Shown: positions 7,891 to 17,594, counted from the stretch's first letter. The stretch: 64,000 nucleotides of DNA from Butyrivibrio sp. NC2002 (GCF_000702265.1 NZ_JNKZ01000004.1:62001-126000); one strand, 5' to 3'. The notes: generated by a model from the letters alone, not told the origin. A program made the numbers and translations.

Positions 7891-10884
7891 TTATTTTACT
7901 TTTACAGTTATCTTCTTCTCCACACCATTATAGGTTTTGACCGTGATGGTTGTAGTTCCCTTCTTCTTAGCTGTTATAAGACCTGTCTTTGATACTTTTG
8001 CAATCTTTTTGGAGGCAGAAGAATAGGTATAAGTACTGCAGGCCGTGTTGACCTTGGGGTTAAGCTGATAGGTCTGCCCCTTCTTTAAAGTGATCTTCTT
8101 TTTTACATTCTTTATCTTGGTCGGAGCTTTCTTGACAGTAACATCAGTTGTAACATTGACCTGTCCGCTTCCGCAGGTCCATGAAGCGCTGATAGTACTC
8201 TTTCCCTTTTTCTTTGTCTTTACCTTTTCAGAAGAAGTTACCTTAAGTACCTTCTTCTTGCTGGATGAATAGGACGGTGTGATCCTTGAGCTTAAATCAT
8301 TGGTATAGACTGCAAACTTATCCTTCTTAAGGTTCTTGGTTTCTCCCAGTCCCAGATTATAACCCGGAACTATGCTTGAACCGTTGCAGTTTGATCCGTC
8401 TTCTACATATATTCCAAATGCACAGTCCCTTGTCAAAATATTTCCGCTCATATCATAGACAGAGCTTTCGCCGCGAACCGCAATGCTTGACAGAGTTTCC
8501 TGTGAAAATGTATTTCCTGATATAAGGCTTGCCTCTGAACCTGTCTGCATGAGTATACCGTGATTTCCACATGAAATACTGTTGCCCGATACATTTACGC
8601 CTCTTATGTATGCAGCACATATTCCGGCATAGATATTATCGTTTTCATAGGTACCCCAGTCGCTATATCCTACTATGTTATTACCTGAAACAGTAAATCC
8701 GGTGGGCTTATAAGTTCCTTTTACATACTTTTCTCCGCTGTCCTGACTGTTATAGCCTCTGAGCATTAAAGAAGTGTATACTCCACCGCTTCTGTCAGCT
8801 CCGCCAACAACGATCGTATTTCCGGTAATTGAAAAATCAGCATTGTATGAAAGCGCTGAAGGATTCTCATCTTCCTCCTCAGGGTAATCAGTATACCAAT
8901 AGTACATAGTAGTGTTGACACCTTGTCCTACATTGGTCATGACATTGTCTTGTACGGAAGCCCCCTTCCACATGGCAGCCATGATTGCAAATCCTTTAAT
9001 ATCCTCAAAAGTATTGTTGTGGACATATATGTTTTTCTGATAGAACTTTCCAAGAAGAGTTATATGGCTTCCGAACCCTCTCTGAAGGTTTCTGAAGGTG
9101 CAGCATGAGACCTCAACATTTTTGCAACAAGTATCATCATACTTAGGATCCTTACCATAAGTAAATGCTCCCTCATGAAATGCATCTATCTGAAATGCCT
9201 CTAGTTCATCGCTTGGGTGTCTTGAATTCTGAAAGACACACCCCATAACCTTAACATCTTTACATCCCGCTATCTCAAGCATATGTGAAGCAGCATTATC
9301 TTCAAATGTTACATTCTCAAGTGTAAGCCCTGTCATATGACCAAGTCTGACCATTGCATGAGTAGACCCTTCACCATCAAAGCATCCACCTATAATGGTT
9401 ACGTTCTTATAATCACTATATCCACCTTCTCCTCCAACATCACCATTTTTCTTCTTGAATTCAAGCATTACTTTATTGCCATTATTAACAATTGTTGCTC
9501 CATCCATACTAATTGTTATATTATTCCATATCCTAAGTCCATTTCCTTCTCCATCGTTTACAAGATAATATCTTCCGGGTGGAATTATTACCTTAAATGA
9601 CAATGCATTGTTTAAATTATATTTTTTATATGCATCATTAAGAGCAGCTTGAACAAATCCACTAAAATCACCGGAAAGCTCACTCCTGCCCGTAAGATTA
9701 TAAGTGACAACATTTCCGTTCTGCGCCTCTGGTACTACATATGAATTTAATGTTGTTACCGCAAACAATGAAAAAGAATCCGTATCAAAATCCAAAGTGA
9801 TAGAATCTATATAAGAAGCCTCTTCGCCTCCAGATGCAAGAACAGTCGTCTCTTCAAGCGGAATTATAAGCTGACCCGTTTCAGGATCCACATTGCTCTC
9901 ATCAACAAAAACTTCTTTTTCTTCATCTACAGGAACCGGAATATCTGATTCTTCCGTTGTCTTTTCAGTATCTATTTCGCTTATCTCAGTCTTTGTACCA
10001 TTTTCTTCATGAATATGGGTCATGTGCACTTCTGCACTGGTATCAAGCTCGGAAAGCTCATACCAGTCATCCTCGGACAGAACTATTGATACATGAACTT
10101 CTCCGTCCTTTGGCTGTATTTCATTTCCATCTGCATCAAATAAAGAGATATCAAAAACCGTAGTATCCAGAATTGTCTTATCTGTCTTATCCTGCAGGGT
10201 TTCTTCATAATCTGCAGCTTCATCATCTGATAAAAGTCTGATCTTAACATCAGCATCTTCCGGAATGATATTCTCCTTTGCAGAAAGCTCGATATGATAA
10301 CCTTCTACATCTTCTTCATAGAAAAATGCAGCACTCTCTAAGGACTCTTTTTTATCTGAAGCTTCTTTATCTAAAACTTCTTCCTTTACCGCATCTTCTG
10401 TTGAGGCATTATCTATGTTCTCATTAGTATCTGATGCTTCGGTATTTTCTCCGTTTTCATCTTCCGTCTGAATTTCTTCCTGCAAATTATCGCCTTCCGA
10501 AGTTTCATCCGTTTTTTCTTCTGAGGATTCTTCTGCATCTTCTTTATTCTCATCATCTGAATCAGAATCTTCTACTGATCCGGAGTTTTCAGCATTATCG
10601 CCATTCTCTGAAGTTTCACCAGCATCCTCTTCTTTGTTCCCATCGTTATTATCATCATGAGAAGCATCTCCTGATACGCCTTCTGAAGAATTTCCTTTTC
10701 CTGCATCAGTATTGGTATTTTCCAAATCACCTGATACTCCGTCACCTGCTTCATTACCAGCAGTATCCTCTGAAAGCGCAGTATTTTCACTCTGCTCAGC
10801 AAGCGCTTCTGCCTTTACGTCAGTTCCAAACGATCCCGACACTACTGCTATTGCCAGCATCATAGATAAAACTTTCTTTTTCAT
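7891..10884 (-). CDS. Secreted right-handed beta-helix protein with acidic N-terminal region and bacterial Ig-like C-terminus
   Basis: A 997-residue protein with a signal peptide (KKKVLSMMLAIAVVSGS, cleavage near residue 25). Residues about 30-185 are a low-complexity Glu/Asp/Ser/Asn region. About 186-385 is a beta-rich domain like the one in the 55,965-62,447 surface protein (ENIIPEDADVKIRLLSDDEA, then VFDISLFDADGNEI). About 388-830 is a right-handed beta-helix with NosD/pectate-lyase-like repeats (NVTFEDNAASH, GCKDVKVMGC, CCKNVEVSCCTFRN). The end holds two Lys-rich Ig-like repeats, the last matching Big_2 (TLKKGQTYQL, TGLITAKKKGTTTITVK). There is no LPXTG motif or C-terminal helix, so it is secreted or bound noncovalently. 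It may bind or cleave the locus glycan; the reaction is unknown. Start ATG after AGAGGAG. Confidence 0.85.
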   Translation of the reverse strand: MKKKVLSMMLAIAVVSGSFGTDVKAEALAEQSENTALSEDTAGNEAGDGVSGDLENTNTDAGKGNSSEGVSGDASHDDNNDGNKEEDAGETSENGDNAENSGSVEDSDSDDENKEDAEESSEEKTDETSEGDNLQEEIQTEDENGENTEASDTNENIDNASTEDAVKEEVLDKEASDKKESLESAAFFYEEDVEGYHIELSAKENIIPEDADVKIRLLSDDEAADYEETLQDKTDKTILDTTVFDISLFDADGNEIQPKDGEVHVSIVLSEDDWYELSELDTSAEVHMTHIHEENGTKTEISEIDTEKTTEESDIPVPVDEEKEVFVDESNVDPETGQLIIPLEETTVLASGGEEASYIDSITLDFDTDSFSLFAVTTLNSYVVPEAQNGNVVTYNLTGRSELSGDFSGFVQAALNDAYKKYNLNNALSFKVIIPPGRYYLVNDGEGNGLRIWNNITISMDGATIVNNGNKVMLEFKKKNGDVGGEGGYSDYKNVTIIGGCFDGEGSTHAMVRLGHMTGLTLENVTFEDNAASHMLEIAGCKDVKVMGCVFQNSRHPSDELEAFQIDAFHEGAFTYGKDPKYDDTCCKNVEVSCCTFRNLQRGFGSHITLLGKFYQKNIYVHNNTFEDIKGFAIMAAMWKGASVQDNVMTNVGQGVNTTMYYWYTDYPEEEDENPSALSYNADFSITGNTIVVGGADRSGGVYTSLMLRGYNSQDSGEKYVKGTYKPTGFTVSGNNIVGYSDWGTYENDNIYAGICAAYIRGVNVSGNSISCGNHGILMQTGSEASLISGNTFSQETLSSIAVRGESSVYDMSGNILTRDCAFGIYVEDGSNCNGSSIVPGYNLGLGETKNLKKDKFAVYTNDLSSRITPSYSSSKKKVLKVTSSEKVKTKKKGKSTISASWTCGSGQVNVTTDVTVKKAPTKIKNVKKKITLKKGQTYQLNPKVNTACSTYTYSSASKKIAKVSKTGLITAKKKGTTTITVKTYNGVEKKITVKVK

Positions 10885-10943
10885 AAAACTCCTCTTTAAT
10901 AATGTTACTAATACTTTTTAATACCTCAATAGTATATTTTCCC

Positions 10944-10980
10944 AAAAATAGAGCAAGGAGTCAAATAAACTCCTTGCTCT
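10944..10980 (-). terminator. Rho-independent terminator after the 398-residue beta-helix gene
   Basis: A perfect 12-bp stem (10950-10961 with 10969-10980, arms AGAGCAAGGAGT and its complement) with a 7-base loop. On the minus strand it is followed by a run of five T. It lies 25 bp past the stop of the gene ending at 11005, so the next gene (start 10884) needs its own promoter. Confidence 0.85.
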
Positions 10981-11004
10981 ATAATAAATTCATATATAAG
11001 ATTT

Positions 11005-12201
11005 TTATTTTCTTACCTTGTTGCCCTTAATACTTTTCTTCTTAGCATTATCGCAGAAGATTGCGCTATCCTTTGCCACCTTAGTGGACACTATATTATT
11101 CTTAATTGTAGTCTTACCGAATTTGCAGTTTCCGGTTCCACCTGATGCAACCATGATTCCGTAGCTCTTAGACTTAACAGTATTATTTTTTATAACATTT
11201 TTCCCACTTGTAAGCCCTTTGCCCTTACCGTAGAACTGCATGTGAATGCCTATTGAATAATACTTTCTGGACTTCTTACCGTTGCTAATCACGTTATTTC
11301 CTGTAACTGTTGCACCCTTAGTATTAAAAAGCATGATTCCTTCAGAAGTTTCACCTACAACTTCACAATTGGTAATTTTGATATTCTTGTGATATTTATT
11401 ATAATAGGCGCTATTTTTACTTCTCACATCAAGATTTGCGCAGATTCCTCTTCCGCCGCCTTTAACAACACAATTATTTATCGTTACATTTTGGCAGCAA
11501 GTCCCGTTTTGTAAATTACTAGGCAAAAATGCTGCAAGATTTTTCGTGGCCTGATCAATTTGAATCTGTTCTTCAACGCTACTACTTTTTGAAGGCGCAC
11601 TTATTGCCTCTATAGTACAACCATCAATATTAACATTTCTGCACGCAACAAGCTCTAATGCATGTCTATCGCCGCCAGCATGCTTTATTGTCATGTTCTT
11701 AAATGTAAGGTTATCAGCATATGCAAACTGAATCGAGCTCCCTTCAAACGGGTTTGCTCCTTGAGGAGCAAGCCATGTACCACCAATCATTTTAAATCCA
11801 TGTACTGCTGTATAATCTCCCTTTGAATAATCTTCGTTTTTCACAAGACCTTTCTTACATATTATAGTTGCACCTGTCGCATTAATTGTTATAGCTCTAT
11901 CAGAGGGTATTAAAATTGTATAGTCCAACGTGTATGTTTCACCTGATTTAAATGTTAATGTATCATACTTTCTAATAAGTTTAGCTATATAATCAGAATA
12001 TCTATTTTTTTCTCTGAATTCTTCCAAAGACTTTGTTTCCCACCCAGGAGCTTTTCTAAGATCTTCTTCAGTTATCTTTTCTGCAGGAACAAGCTCAATT
12101 TCCTCAGCATTAACGCTCATTCCTCCAGTAAGCAGGATCATACAATTCAATCCTATAGCTGCTACCAAAAGTTTTAAGTGTTTTTTCGCAGAACTAAACA
12201 T
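11005..12201 (-). CDS. Secreted right-handed parallel beta-helix protein
   Basis: A 398-residue protein with a signal peptide (residues 1-32, hydrophobic core LLVAAIGLNCMILLTGG). Residues about 85-395 form beta-helix coils, recognised by repeated N-V-x-I-x-x-C/N patterns such as CRNVNIDGCTIE, CCQNVTINNCVV and KNIKITNCEV. It is paralogous to the middle of the 7891-10884 protein: both have a His-Leu-Glu turn, a cysteine pair (TCCQNV / TCCKNV) and an E-x-x-Q-I-D segment (EQIQID / EAFQID). Such folds include pectate lyases, C5-epimerases and phage-type glycan depolymerases, and the shared acidic E...QID segment could be catalytic (inference). It is preceded by AAGGAGG and a promoter, and closed by a terminator, so it is a single-gene unit. 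Confidence 0.85.
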   Translation of the reverse strand: MFSSAKKHLKLLVAAIGLNCMILLTGGMSVNAEEIELVPAEKITEEDLRKAPGWETKSLEEFREKNRYSDYIAKLIRKYDTLTFKSGETYTLDYTILIPSDRAITINATGATIICKKGLVKNEDYSKGDYTAVHGFKMIGGTWLAPQGANPFEGSSIQFAYADNLTFKNMTIKHAGGDRHALELVACRNVNIDGCTIEAISAPSKSSSVEEQIQIDQATKNLAAFLPSNLQNGTCCQNVTINNCVVKGGGRGICANLDVRSKNSAYYNKYHKNIKITNCEVVGETSEGIMLFNTKGATVTGNNVISNGKKSRKYYSIGIHMQFYGKGKGLTSGKNVIKNNTVKSKSYGIMVASGGTGNCKFGKTTIKNNIVSTKVAKDSAIFCDNAKKKSIKGNKVRK

Positions 12202-12307
12202 AAATGGTGTCCTCCTTAACTAATCAGACTTACATCAAAGATAGTTTCTAATATTCATCCCTAAGAATACTTTTTATAATCACTCTCTATCGTCAGCAGT
12301 TTATTAA

Positions 12308-12336
12308 ATTGTATATTTCAAATCAACAAAATACAA
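12308..12336 (-). promoter_or_regulatory. Promoter upstream of the 398-residue beta-helix gene
   Basis: On the minus strand TTGTAT (12336-12331) and TACAAT (12313-12308) are spaced by 17 bases. The leader to the ATG at 12201 would be about 100 bases. The rest of the 12,202-12,435 gap is AT-rich, with no other gene or clear terminator. Confidence 0.5.
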
Positions 12337-12435
12337 GCATTGTCGCCTTCTTTAATAATTATTTATTCTACACTTTATACTAATTTAACACACTTTTACT
12401 TGTTTTTTTGTTGGCAAGAATTACTCGATGCCTCT

Positions 12436-13752
12436 TTACCATACAGATTTAATTTTTTTATATTTTCTCCTAAATTTACCAAGTATCCTATGCCTTTTAT
12501 CCCACTCTTTCTCTTTTGCTTGAATCTCCATCTGCTTATATTTTTCAATCCATTCTATCCTACTTCTCTCAATAAATACTTTAGGATTTGCCACTAACGG
12601 CTTATGCACTCTTTCATTACACTCCTTTAAAGCTGAAATCAAAAAATCTGCTGATAATGAAGAAGCATGCTTAACTAATTCTGATGTAGTATCATAATCA
12701 ATCTTCCCAATAGAATCGACACCTACAAAGCTATCTGCAACAATCCATCTATCTGAAACGGCAAAGCGATTCAACAAAGACTTTATCTTATCTCCTCCTC
12801 TGGCTCCACAAAAGAATTGCTTTTCAAATATAATAGAAAAGCATGTTCCATGGAAGGAATTAGTAAATATCCACTCTGCATGATTAATGTACCATAGCCA
12901 TTCTTCTACACCTGCATTATAAACAACCTTAAGATTAACACCTTCTTCTAAAGCATACTTTTCATGATGTAGTTCCTCCGATAACTCAATTATCGGTAGA
13001 CCCTTATCTTTCGCAAATCCAATTACCTTCTTTACAAAGGCTTCATCCATATCCTGAGCCAAATATACTAAGATATATTTGTCAAGCGTATAATCTGGTT
13101 TTATTTGTAGCTGTTCATAAAATGATCTAGGTAACAAAAAGACCGGGTCAACTACATGTCTAGCATCGATATCCATTCTGTCTTTTATATATTTCTGAAG
13201 TGAATCCTCCCTTGCAGAAACAAAATCAAAATCTCCAACCCACTCTATAAATTGCTTCTCCTGCTGTTCATTATATTTTCTTGCACCCATACTAGCAGAA
13301 TAGGCTATTTTAATCTTATTATTCATGCATTTTGAAGCCAAAAAGAAGCCCTTATCAAATCCGACTTCAGTTGCTTTCCATATAACATCAGATGCACAAA
13401 TATATACGTCAAACCCAGGATCTTCTTTATCCAAAAGTTCAGGAGTATAACATTTATCTGTTTTCTTGTAATAATTATTTACAAAGCCAAAAAATTTATC
13501 ATACCGTTTTTCACGGTCGTAAAATAAGTCTTTCCATTTTATCAACTGTTTTCCATCAAGTTTTTCTCTCTCAACTAATGAAAATAGTGGATGCTTCACA
13601 TCAAAGACTCCATAATAATTAGGCTTATACTCGATGACAGTAGAATCAATCCCATTTAACCTTAAAAATTGTTGCAGTGCAAAACTATGAATAATGCATC
13701 CATAATTTAATGTTTTAGTATGTATATTGATTGATATAATCCCTATATTCAT
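12436..13752 (-). CDS. Polysaccharide pyruvyl transferase family protein
   Basis: A protein of about 438 residues that begins NIGIISINIHTKTLNYG and contains CASDVIWK near residue 122, the HVVDPVFL strand and NSFHGTCFSIIF near residue 300, all typical of PS_pyruv_trans (PF04230, GT-B-like fold). Members transfer pyruvate ketals from phosphoenolpyruvate to sugars. Related proteins also serve as cell-wall modifiers, so the exact reaction is open. The frame extends four codons to 13764, but GAGGG sits just before the ATG at 13752, which I choose. It starts 14 bp after the stop of its paralogue at 13766. The base composition is visibly more AT-rich than in the glycan genes beyond 20 kb. Confidence 0.82.
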   Translation of the reverse strand: MNIGIISINIHTKTLNYGCIIHSFALQQFLRLNGIDSTVIEYKPNYYGVFDVKHPLFSLVEREKLDGKQLIKWKDLFYDREKRYDKFFGFVNNYYKKTDKCYTPELLDKEDPGFDVYICASDVIWKATEVGFDKGFFLASKCMNNKIKIAYSASMGARKYNEQQEKQFIEWVGDFDFVSAREDSLQKYIKDRMDIDARHVVDPVFLLPRSFYEQLQIKPDYTLDKYILVYLAQDMDEAFVKKVIGFAKDKGLPIIELSEELHHEKYALEEGVNLKVVYNAGVEEWLWYINHAEWIFTNSFHGTCFSIIFEKQFFCGARGGDKIKSLLNRFAVSDRWIVADSFVGVDSIGKIDYDTTSELVKHASSLSADFLISALKECNERVHKPLVANPKVFIERSRIEWIEKYKQMEIQAKEKEWDKRHRILGKFRRKYKKIKSVW

Positions 13753-13765
13753 ATTAACCCTCATT

Positions 13766-15037
13766 TTATCGAATTAACTTTTTCACTATTTTTTTTATCA
13801 GATCAATCTTTTTTTGATTTTTAATCCATCTAATACGATTACTTATAATGTAATGCTTAGGGTTACTTATAACACTTTTATGTGCACTATTTTCAAGATT
13901 CTTAATAGTTGTCAAAAGAAAATCCGATGATTTAGTAACAGCCTCATTTACAAGAATATTTACAGCATCATAATTAATATTGGGCTTATTATAATCATCA
14001 AATTTTCCTGGCAATAACCATCTGTCACCAAGACCAAACATATCTAAAATCTCTTCTATCTTTCCGCCGCCTCTTCCACCAGCAAAAAACTGCGTATTAT
14101 AGATTATCGACATGCTTGCTGCATGAAAAGAATTAGTAAACACTATTTCCGCATTATGTAAATACCATAACCATTCTTCCACTCCGGCATCATATATCAC
14201 TTTATAAGGCACATCAGCTTCAAAATTCCTATGTTGTATTTCAACCGAAAGCTCTATAACACTAAGATTATGGTCTTTTCCATATTTGAGTGCCGTCTGA
14301 ACAAGTTCATCATTGTTGTCCATAGCTAAGCATACTACCAAAAAACCGTTCTCCGGCGCATCTTTCGGTTTTATTTCCAGTTTTTCATAAAAGGATGCAT
14401 CCATTAAAAAAACCGGATCTACTACACGGAGTACATCTAAATTAACCTTTTCCTTAATGTATTCTTTAAGTGTCTGCTGACGTACAGAAATAGCATCAAA
14501 ATCACTGATCCATTTTATAAAGTCTTCCTCAGCTTTCAAATTAAAGTGCTTTGGTGACCCCTTGCTGGCAGCATAAGCAATTTTTTTCTTACCCTGCATA
14601 GATTTGCATGCCAAATAAAATCCTCTGTCAAAACCAACCTTTTGATTATATTTCCATATTACATCTGATGCGCAAATATAGCAGTCATATCCCAGATCAG
14701 TTTCATCTAATAGTTGTTGGTCGTAGCACTTCTCTGTTTTTTTATATCTTTGAGCAAATGATTGAAATTTATCGTAACGTTTTTCTCTCTCATAAAACAG
14801 CTCACGCCACTTGATTAGTCTTTCTCTTTGAGCATTTTCATCAGCAATCGGATTACTAACATATGAAAAAAGGGGATGCTTTTCATCAAAATCGCCAAAA
14901 TACGCTGGCTTATACTCAATTACATCTGAATCAATATGGTTTTTATCTAAAAACTTTTGAAATGCATAACTATGAAGCATTGATCCATAGCTTAGCGTTG
15001 TAGAATGAATATTCACTGACAAAATACCAATTTTCAT
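13766..15037 (-). CDS. Polysaccharide pyruvyl transferase family protein (tandem paralogue)
   Basis: A 423-residue protein very like the next gene downstream: KIGILSVNIHSTTLSYG, VIEYKPAYFGDFDEKHPLF, DCYICASDVIWK and TNSFHAASMSIIY line up along the whole length, about half identical by eye. Two tandem copies suggest duplication followed by specialisation for different sugars or linkages. In the second copy TNSFHGT has become TNSFHAA, altering the conserved Gly next to His. The frame opens at 15055, but AGAGAGGAAAAT precedes the ATG at 15037, which is taken as start. It follows the TagF-like gene by 37 bp. Confidence 0.82.
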   Translation of the reverse strand: MKIGILSVNIHSTTLSYGSMLHSYAFQKFLDKNHIDSDVIEYKPAYFGDFDEKHPLFSYVSNPIADENAQRERLIKWRELFYEREKRYDKFQSFAQRYKKTEKCYDQQLLDETDLGYDCYICASDVIWKYNQKVGFDRGFYLACKSMQGKKKIAYAASKGSPKHFNLKAEEDFIKWISDFDAISVRQQTLKEYIKEKVNLDVLRVVDPVFLMDASFYEKLEIKPKDAPENGFLVVCLAMDNNDELVQTALKYGKDHNLSVIELSVEIQHRNFEADVPYKVIYDAGVEEWLWYLHNAEIVFTNSFHAASMSIIYNTQFFAGGRGGGKIEEILDMFGLGDRWLLPGKFDDYNKPNINYDAVNILVNEAVTKSSDFLLTTIKNLENSAHKSVISNPKHYIISNRIRWIKNQKKIDLIKKIVKKLIR

Positions 15038-15074
15038 ATTTTCCTCTCTAGACAATCACATATTGTATTTTTAT

Positions 15075-17594
15075 TTACTGAAGCAACTCAACCAGTCTCT
15101 CCGCAGCTTTGCCATCGTTTTGCGGTAGATATCTTTCCCGGAAATTCTTAAGTATTCCCATGTCATACTCATCAACATTTTCTATTTTTTCGACAAGTTC
15201 CTTAGCATCACTTGTAATTATTTCAGGAAGCAGTTCTTCGTAATCCATATACATTTCCTGCGCCTTACCATAGGTTACTCGATCAGGTACCCATAAAAAC
15301 AAAGGCTTTTCCGCAACAGTAGCAGCCATTGTCTGACTTGCATAATCACCGATAATTACATCTGCTATGCTGCAGGCTTCCAAGAGTGTGATCGGAGGGA
15401 ACTTCTTCCAGTCTATTTCATCGAATCTTATTCCTGATGCTTCATCCACATCAAGAGTATTGGCATCCTGCTGATTGACACGTTGTCCAAGAATATATTT
15501 GGGATCAACTCCAAAGCCTTCCAGGTATTCAGCTATCTGCATTCTAATGCCCGGTCTTCCGTCGCAAGCCATACCAAGGCATACATATTCTCTGGCAAAC
15601 TTTTCATGCATATACGTCATGATATTGTTCAGATAACCCGTCAGAGCATCTCTGTCCTTACCCATAAAGAGAACTATCTTTTTACCCTTTGCATAAGGAC
15701 ATACAAGCTCAAGTCTCTCTCTGGCAGCCTTTTTGTATTCCTGATCAAAGAGCATATCAAGGGTAACATTACCTATATTTACAATCTTTCCATCCTGGGA
15801 AAGGGAATAATTTGCCTCAATATATTTATTCTCTTCTTCTGCACTTCCCATTATAAGTGAGTACTCGGAATGAATAGGGAAAAGCCTGCACTCTTCTTTC
15901 TTATACCTGCTCCGTGATTCCTTGGAATTCTTCCACTTGGGATATAGAGGAAGAAGTTCAGGGCAAATCTGTATAAGCTTTGTATCCTTTCGAACATTTA
16001 TCATTCTCATGATATATGGCTCACCTGCACATACTATATATTCTGCTCGTGATAGCTTCTCCATATAGTCTGCGACATTTTTTTCATTGAAAACTATATC
16101 TGAAAGGATTTCATATTTTCCTGCTTTTTTTATAGCTTTTTCAAGTGCTACAAAAACATCCCAATCAGAGCCTTCATCGGCAAGAAGTGCTATTCTTCCC
16201 TTTACAATGGGCTTTCCTGCAAATTTATCGTATGCACGGCGGCCCTTCTTCATTACCTTTTTCATCTTCTCAAGGTGAGCATCTTCATCTCGCTTGAATG
16301 TGTTAACTTCCGGTAATGTATGATAGTCTCCACTCAAAGGCTCTTCTCTTCTGTATTTTTCGATCTCATTTCCAAAGAACTGATCCATTATGCGCCTGGT
16401 TGCATGTCCATCGCAGGAACTCATAAATCTTTCTCTGAATGCCTTAACCTGATCTACATCAAATCTCTCATCGATATGTTCGATATATTCAATCATCTCA
16501 GAATTGGTGTAGCATACCGGTCCCGGTGTCAGTTCTTCGAAGTTGTAGTAGAACCCTCTCCAGTCAAAATAATTTGCCAGATCATAAGCAAAGAAAATCA
16601 TCGGTTTTTCAAAGATGGAATACTCAAATATCAGAGATGAATAATCTGTAATACATATATCAGATACACATAAAAGCTCGGATATACTGAGCATTGTAGT
16701 CATATCAACAGCAAATTTACTGTATTCAACAGGAATAGACGGTCTTTGCTTTACCAAAGGATGATGCTTTATCAACATTACATATTCTTCACCGAAATGT
16801 TCATAAAATGCACCTACATCCAGCATATCAGGTGTAACAGCAAGTCTTGCACTTCCGCGGAAGGTTGGCGCATACAAAATAACCTTCTTACCCTTAGCTT
16901 CCGGCATGACATCATACAAATGTGTATATGCAGCATCAATAAATGATTGTCTGTAAAAGACATCCGTTCTGCTGATTCCGGTAGCTTTAACACATTCAGG
17001 GTGTTTTTCTTTACCCATAGCCTCTACGTACGCCCATTCAATCTCCGGGCTGCTCACGGTAACAAGGTCATACTCCGGATGAAGTCCGTATGTAGCCTTC
17101 TCTTTTTCAGTACCACCGAATATCTTATTCATAGTACTAAAGCCGAATTTCTTAAATGCGCCACAAGCATGCCATGTATTGAGGACATGTGTGCCTTTTC
17201 TTACACGAAAAGAGCCTTGTGTATCACTACTATCATTATAAATAAGATACTTAGCAGTCGCCGCATCTTTCACAAAATCTATCTGTCTTTTAAGTTCATT
17301 TTTGGGTGTCACAAATCCCTGTCTGAAAAAGTGACAGTGAATATCAAGCTCATAATTACGAACAAGCTCATTAAAGATTTCCTGATAGCTGTCTGTAAGC
17401 TCAGAAAATCTGATTTCCATGAAAATTACTTTGTCCTGTTGTATCGGCTTTAATGCATAGATGTGATATAAAACGGGAAATAATATCTTTCTTGTCAGCC
17501 ACCTTTTTACCATAGCGGCTGTGCTTCTATTTAGCTCAAGGCTGCTTCTAATGATATTTTTTCCACTGACTCTTCTGTTATTAACAAAACTCAT
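15075..17594 (-). CDS. CDP-glycerol glycerophosphotransferase family protein (TagF-like), two-domain
   Basis: About 839 residues with two tandem Glyphos_transf (PF04464) halves. The first has NTWHACGAFKKFG (His near residue 142) and TDYSSLIFEYSIFEKPMIFF, matching TagF-type polymerases that transfer polyol phosphate from a CDP donor. The second half (from about residue 450) keeps IGDYASQTMAAT and EKPLFLWVPD, but I see no WH-A/G-x-x-K motif, so it may be a non-catalytic or acceptor-binding half. It likely builds or primes a polyol-phosphate chain in the cytoplasm. The frame extends to 17621, but AAGAGGATAAAG favours the ATG at 17594. It lies just downstream of the TagGH-like exporter genes and is probably cotranscribed with them. 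Confidence 0.85.
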   Translation of the reverse strand: MSFVNNRRVSGKNIIRSSLELNRSTAAMVKRWLTRKILFPVLYHIYALKPIQQDKVIFMEIRFSELTDSYQEIFNELVRNYELDIHCHFFRQGFVTPKNELKRQIDFVKDAATAKYLIYNDSSDTQGSFRVRKGTHVLNTWHACGAFKKFGFSTMNKIFGGTEKEKATYGLHPEYDLVTVSSPEIEWAYVEAMGKEKHPECVKATGISRTDVFYRQSFIDAAYTHLYDVMPEAKGKKVILYAPTFRGSARLAVTPDMLDVGAFYEHFGEEYVMLIKHHPLVKQRPSIPVEYSKFAVDMTTMLSISELLCVSDICITDYSSLIFEYSIFEKPMIFFAYDLANYFDWRGFYYNFEELTPGPVCYTNSEMIEYIEHIDERFDVDQVKAFRERFMSSCDGHATRRIMDQFFGNEIEKYRREEPLSGDYHTLPEVNTFKRDEDAHLEKMKKVMKKGRRAYDKFAGKPIVKGRIALLADEGSDWDVFVALEKAIKKAGKYEILSDIVFNEKNVADYMEKLSRAEYIVCAGEPYIMRMINVRKDTKLIQICPELLPLYPKWKNSKESRSRYKKEECRLFPIHSEYSLIMGSAEEENKYIEANYSLSQDGKIVNIGNVTLDMLFDQEYKKAARERLELVCPYAKGKKIVLFMGKDRDALTGYLNNIMTYMHEKFAREYVCLGMACDGRPGIRMQIAEYLEGFGVDPKYILGQRVNQQDANTLDVDEASGIRFDEIDWKKFPPITLLEACSIADVIIGDYASQTMAATVAEKPLFLWVPDRVTYGKAQEMYMDYEELLPEIITSDAKELVEKIENVDEYDMGILKNFRERYLPQNDGKAAERLVELLQ

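Noticed and set aside
10434..10865. Plus-strand 143-codon Leu/His-rich frame
   Set aside because: It is antisense to the Glu/Asp/Ser region of the beta-helix protein; its odd composition comes from the acidic codons on the other strand.
12340..12597. Plus-strand 85-codon frame in the gap after the pyruvyltransferase
   Set aside because: It overlaps the 3' end of the pyruvyltransferase on the other strand and has AT-rich, Phe-rich composition without a ribosome site.
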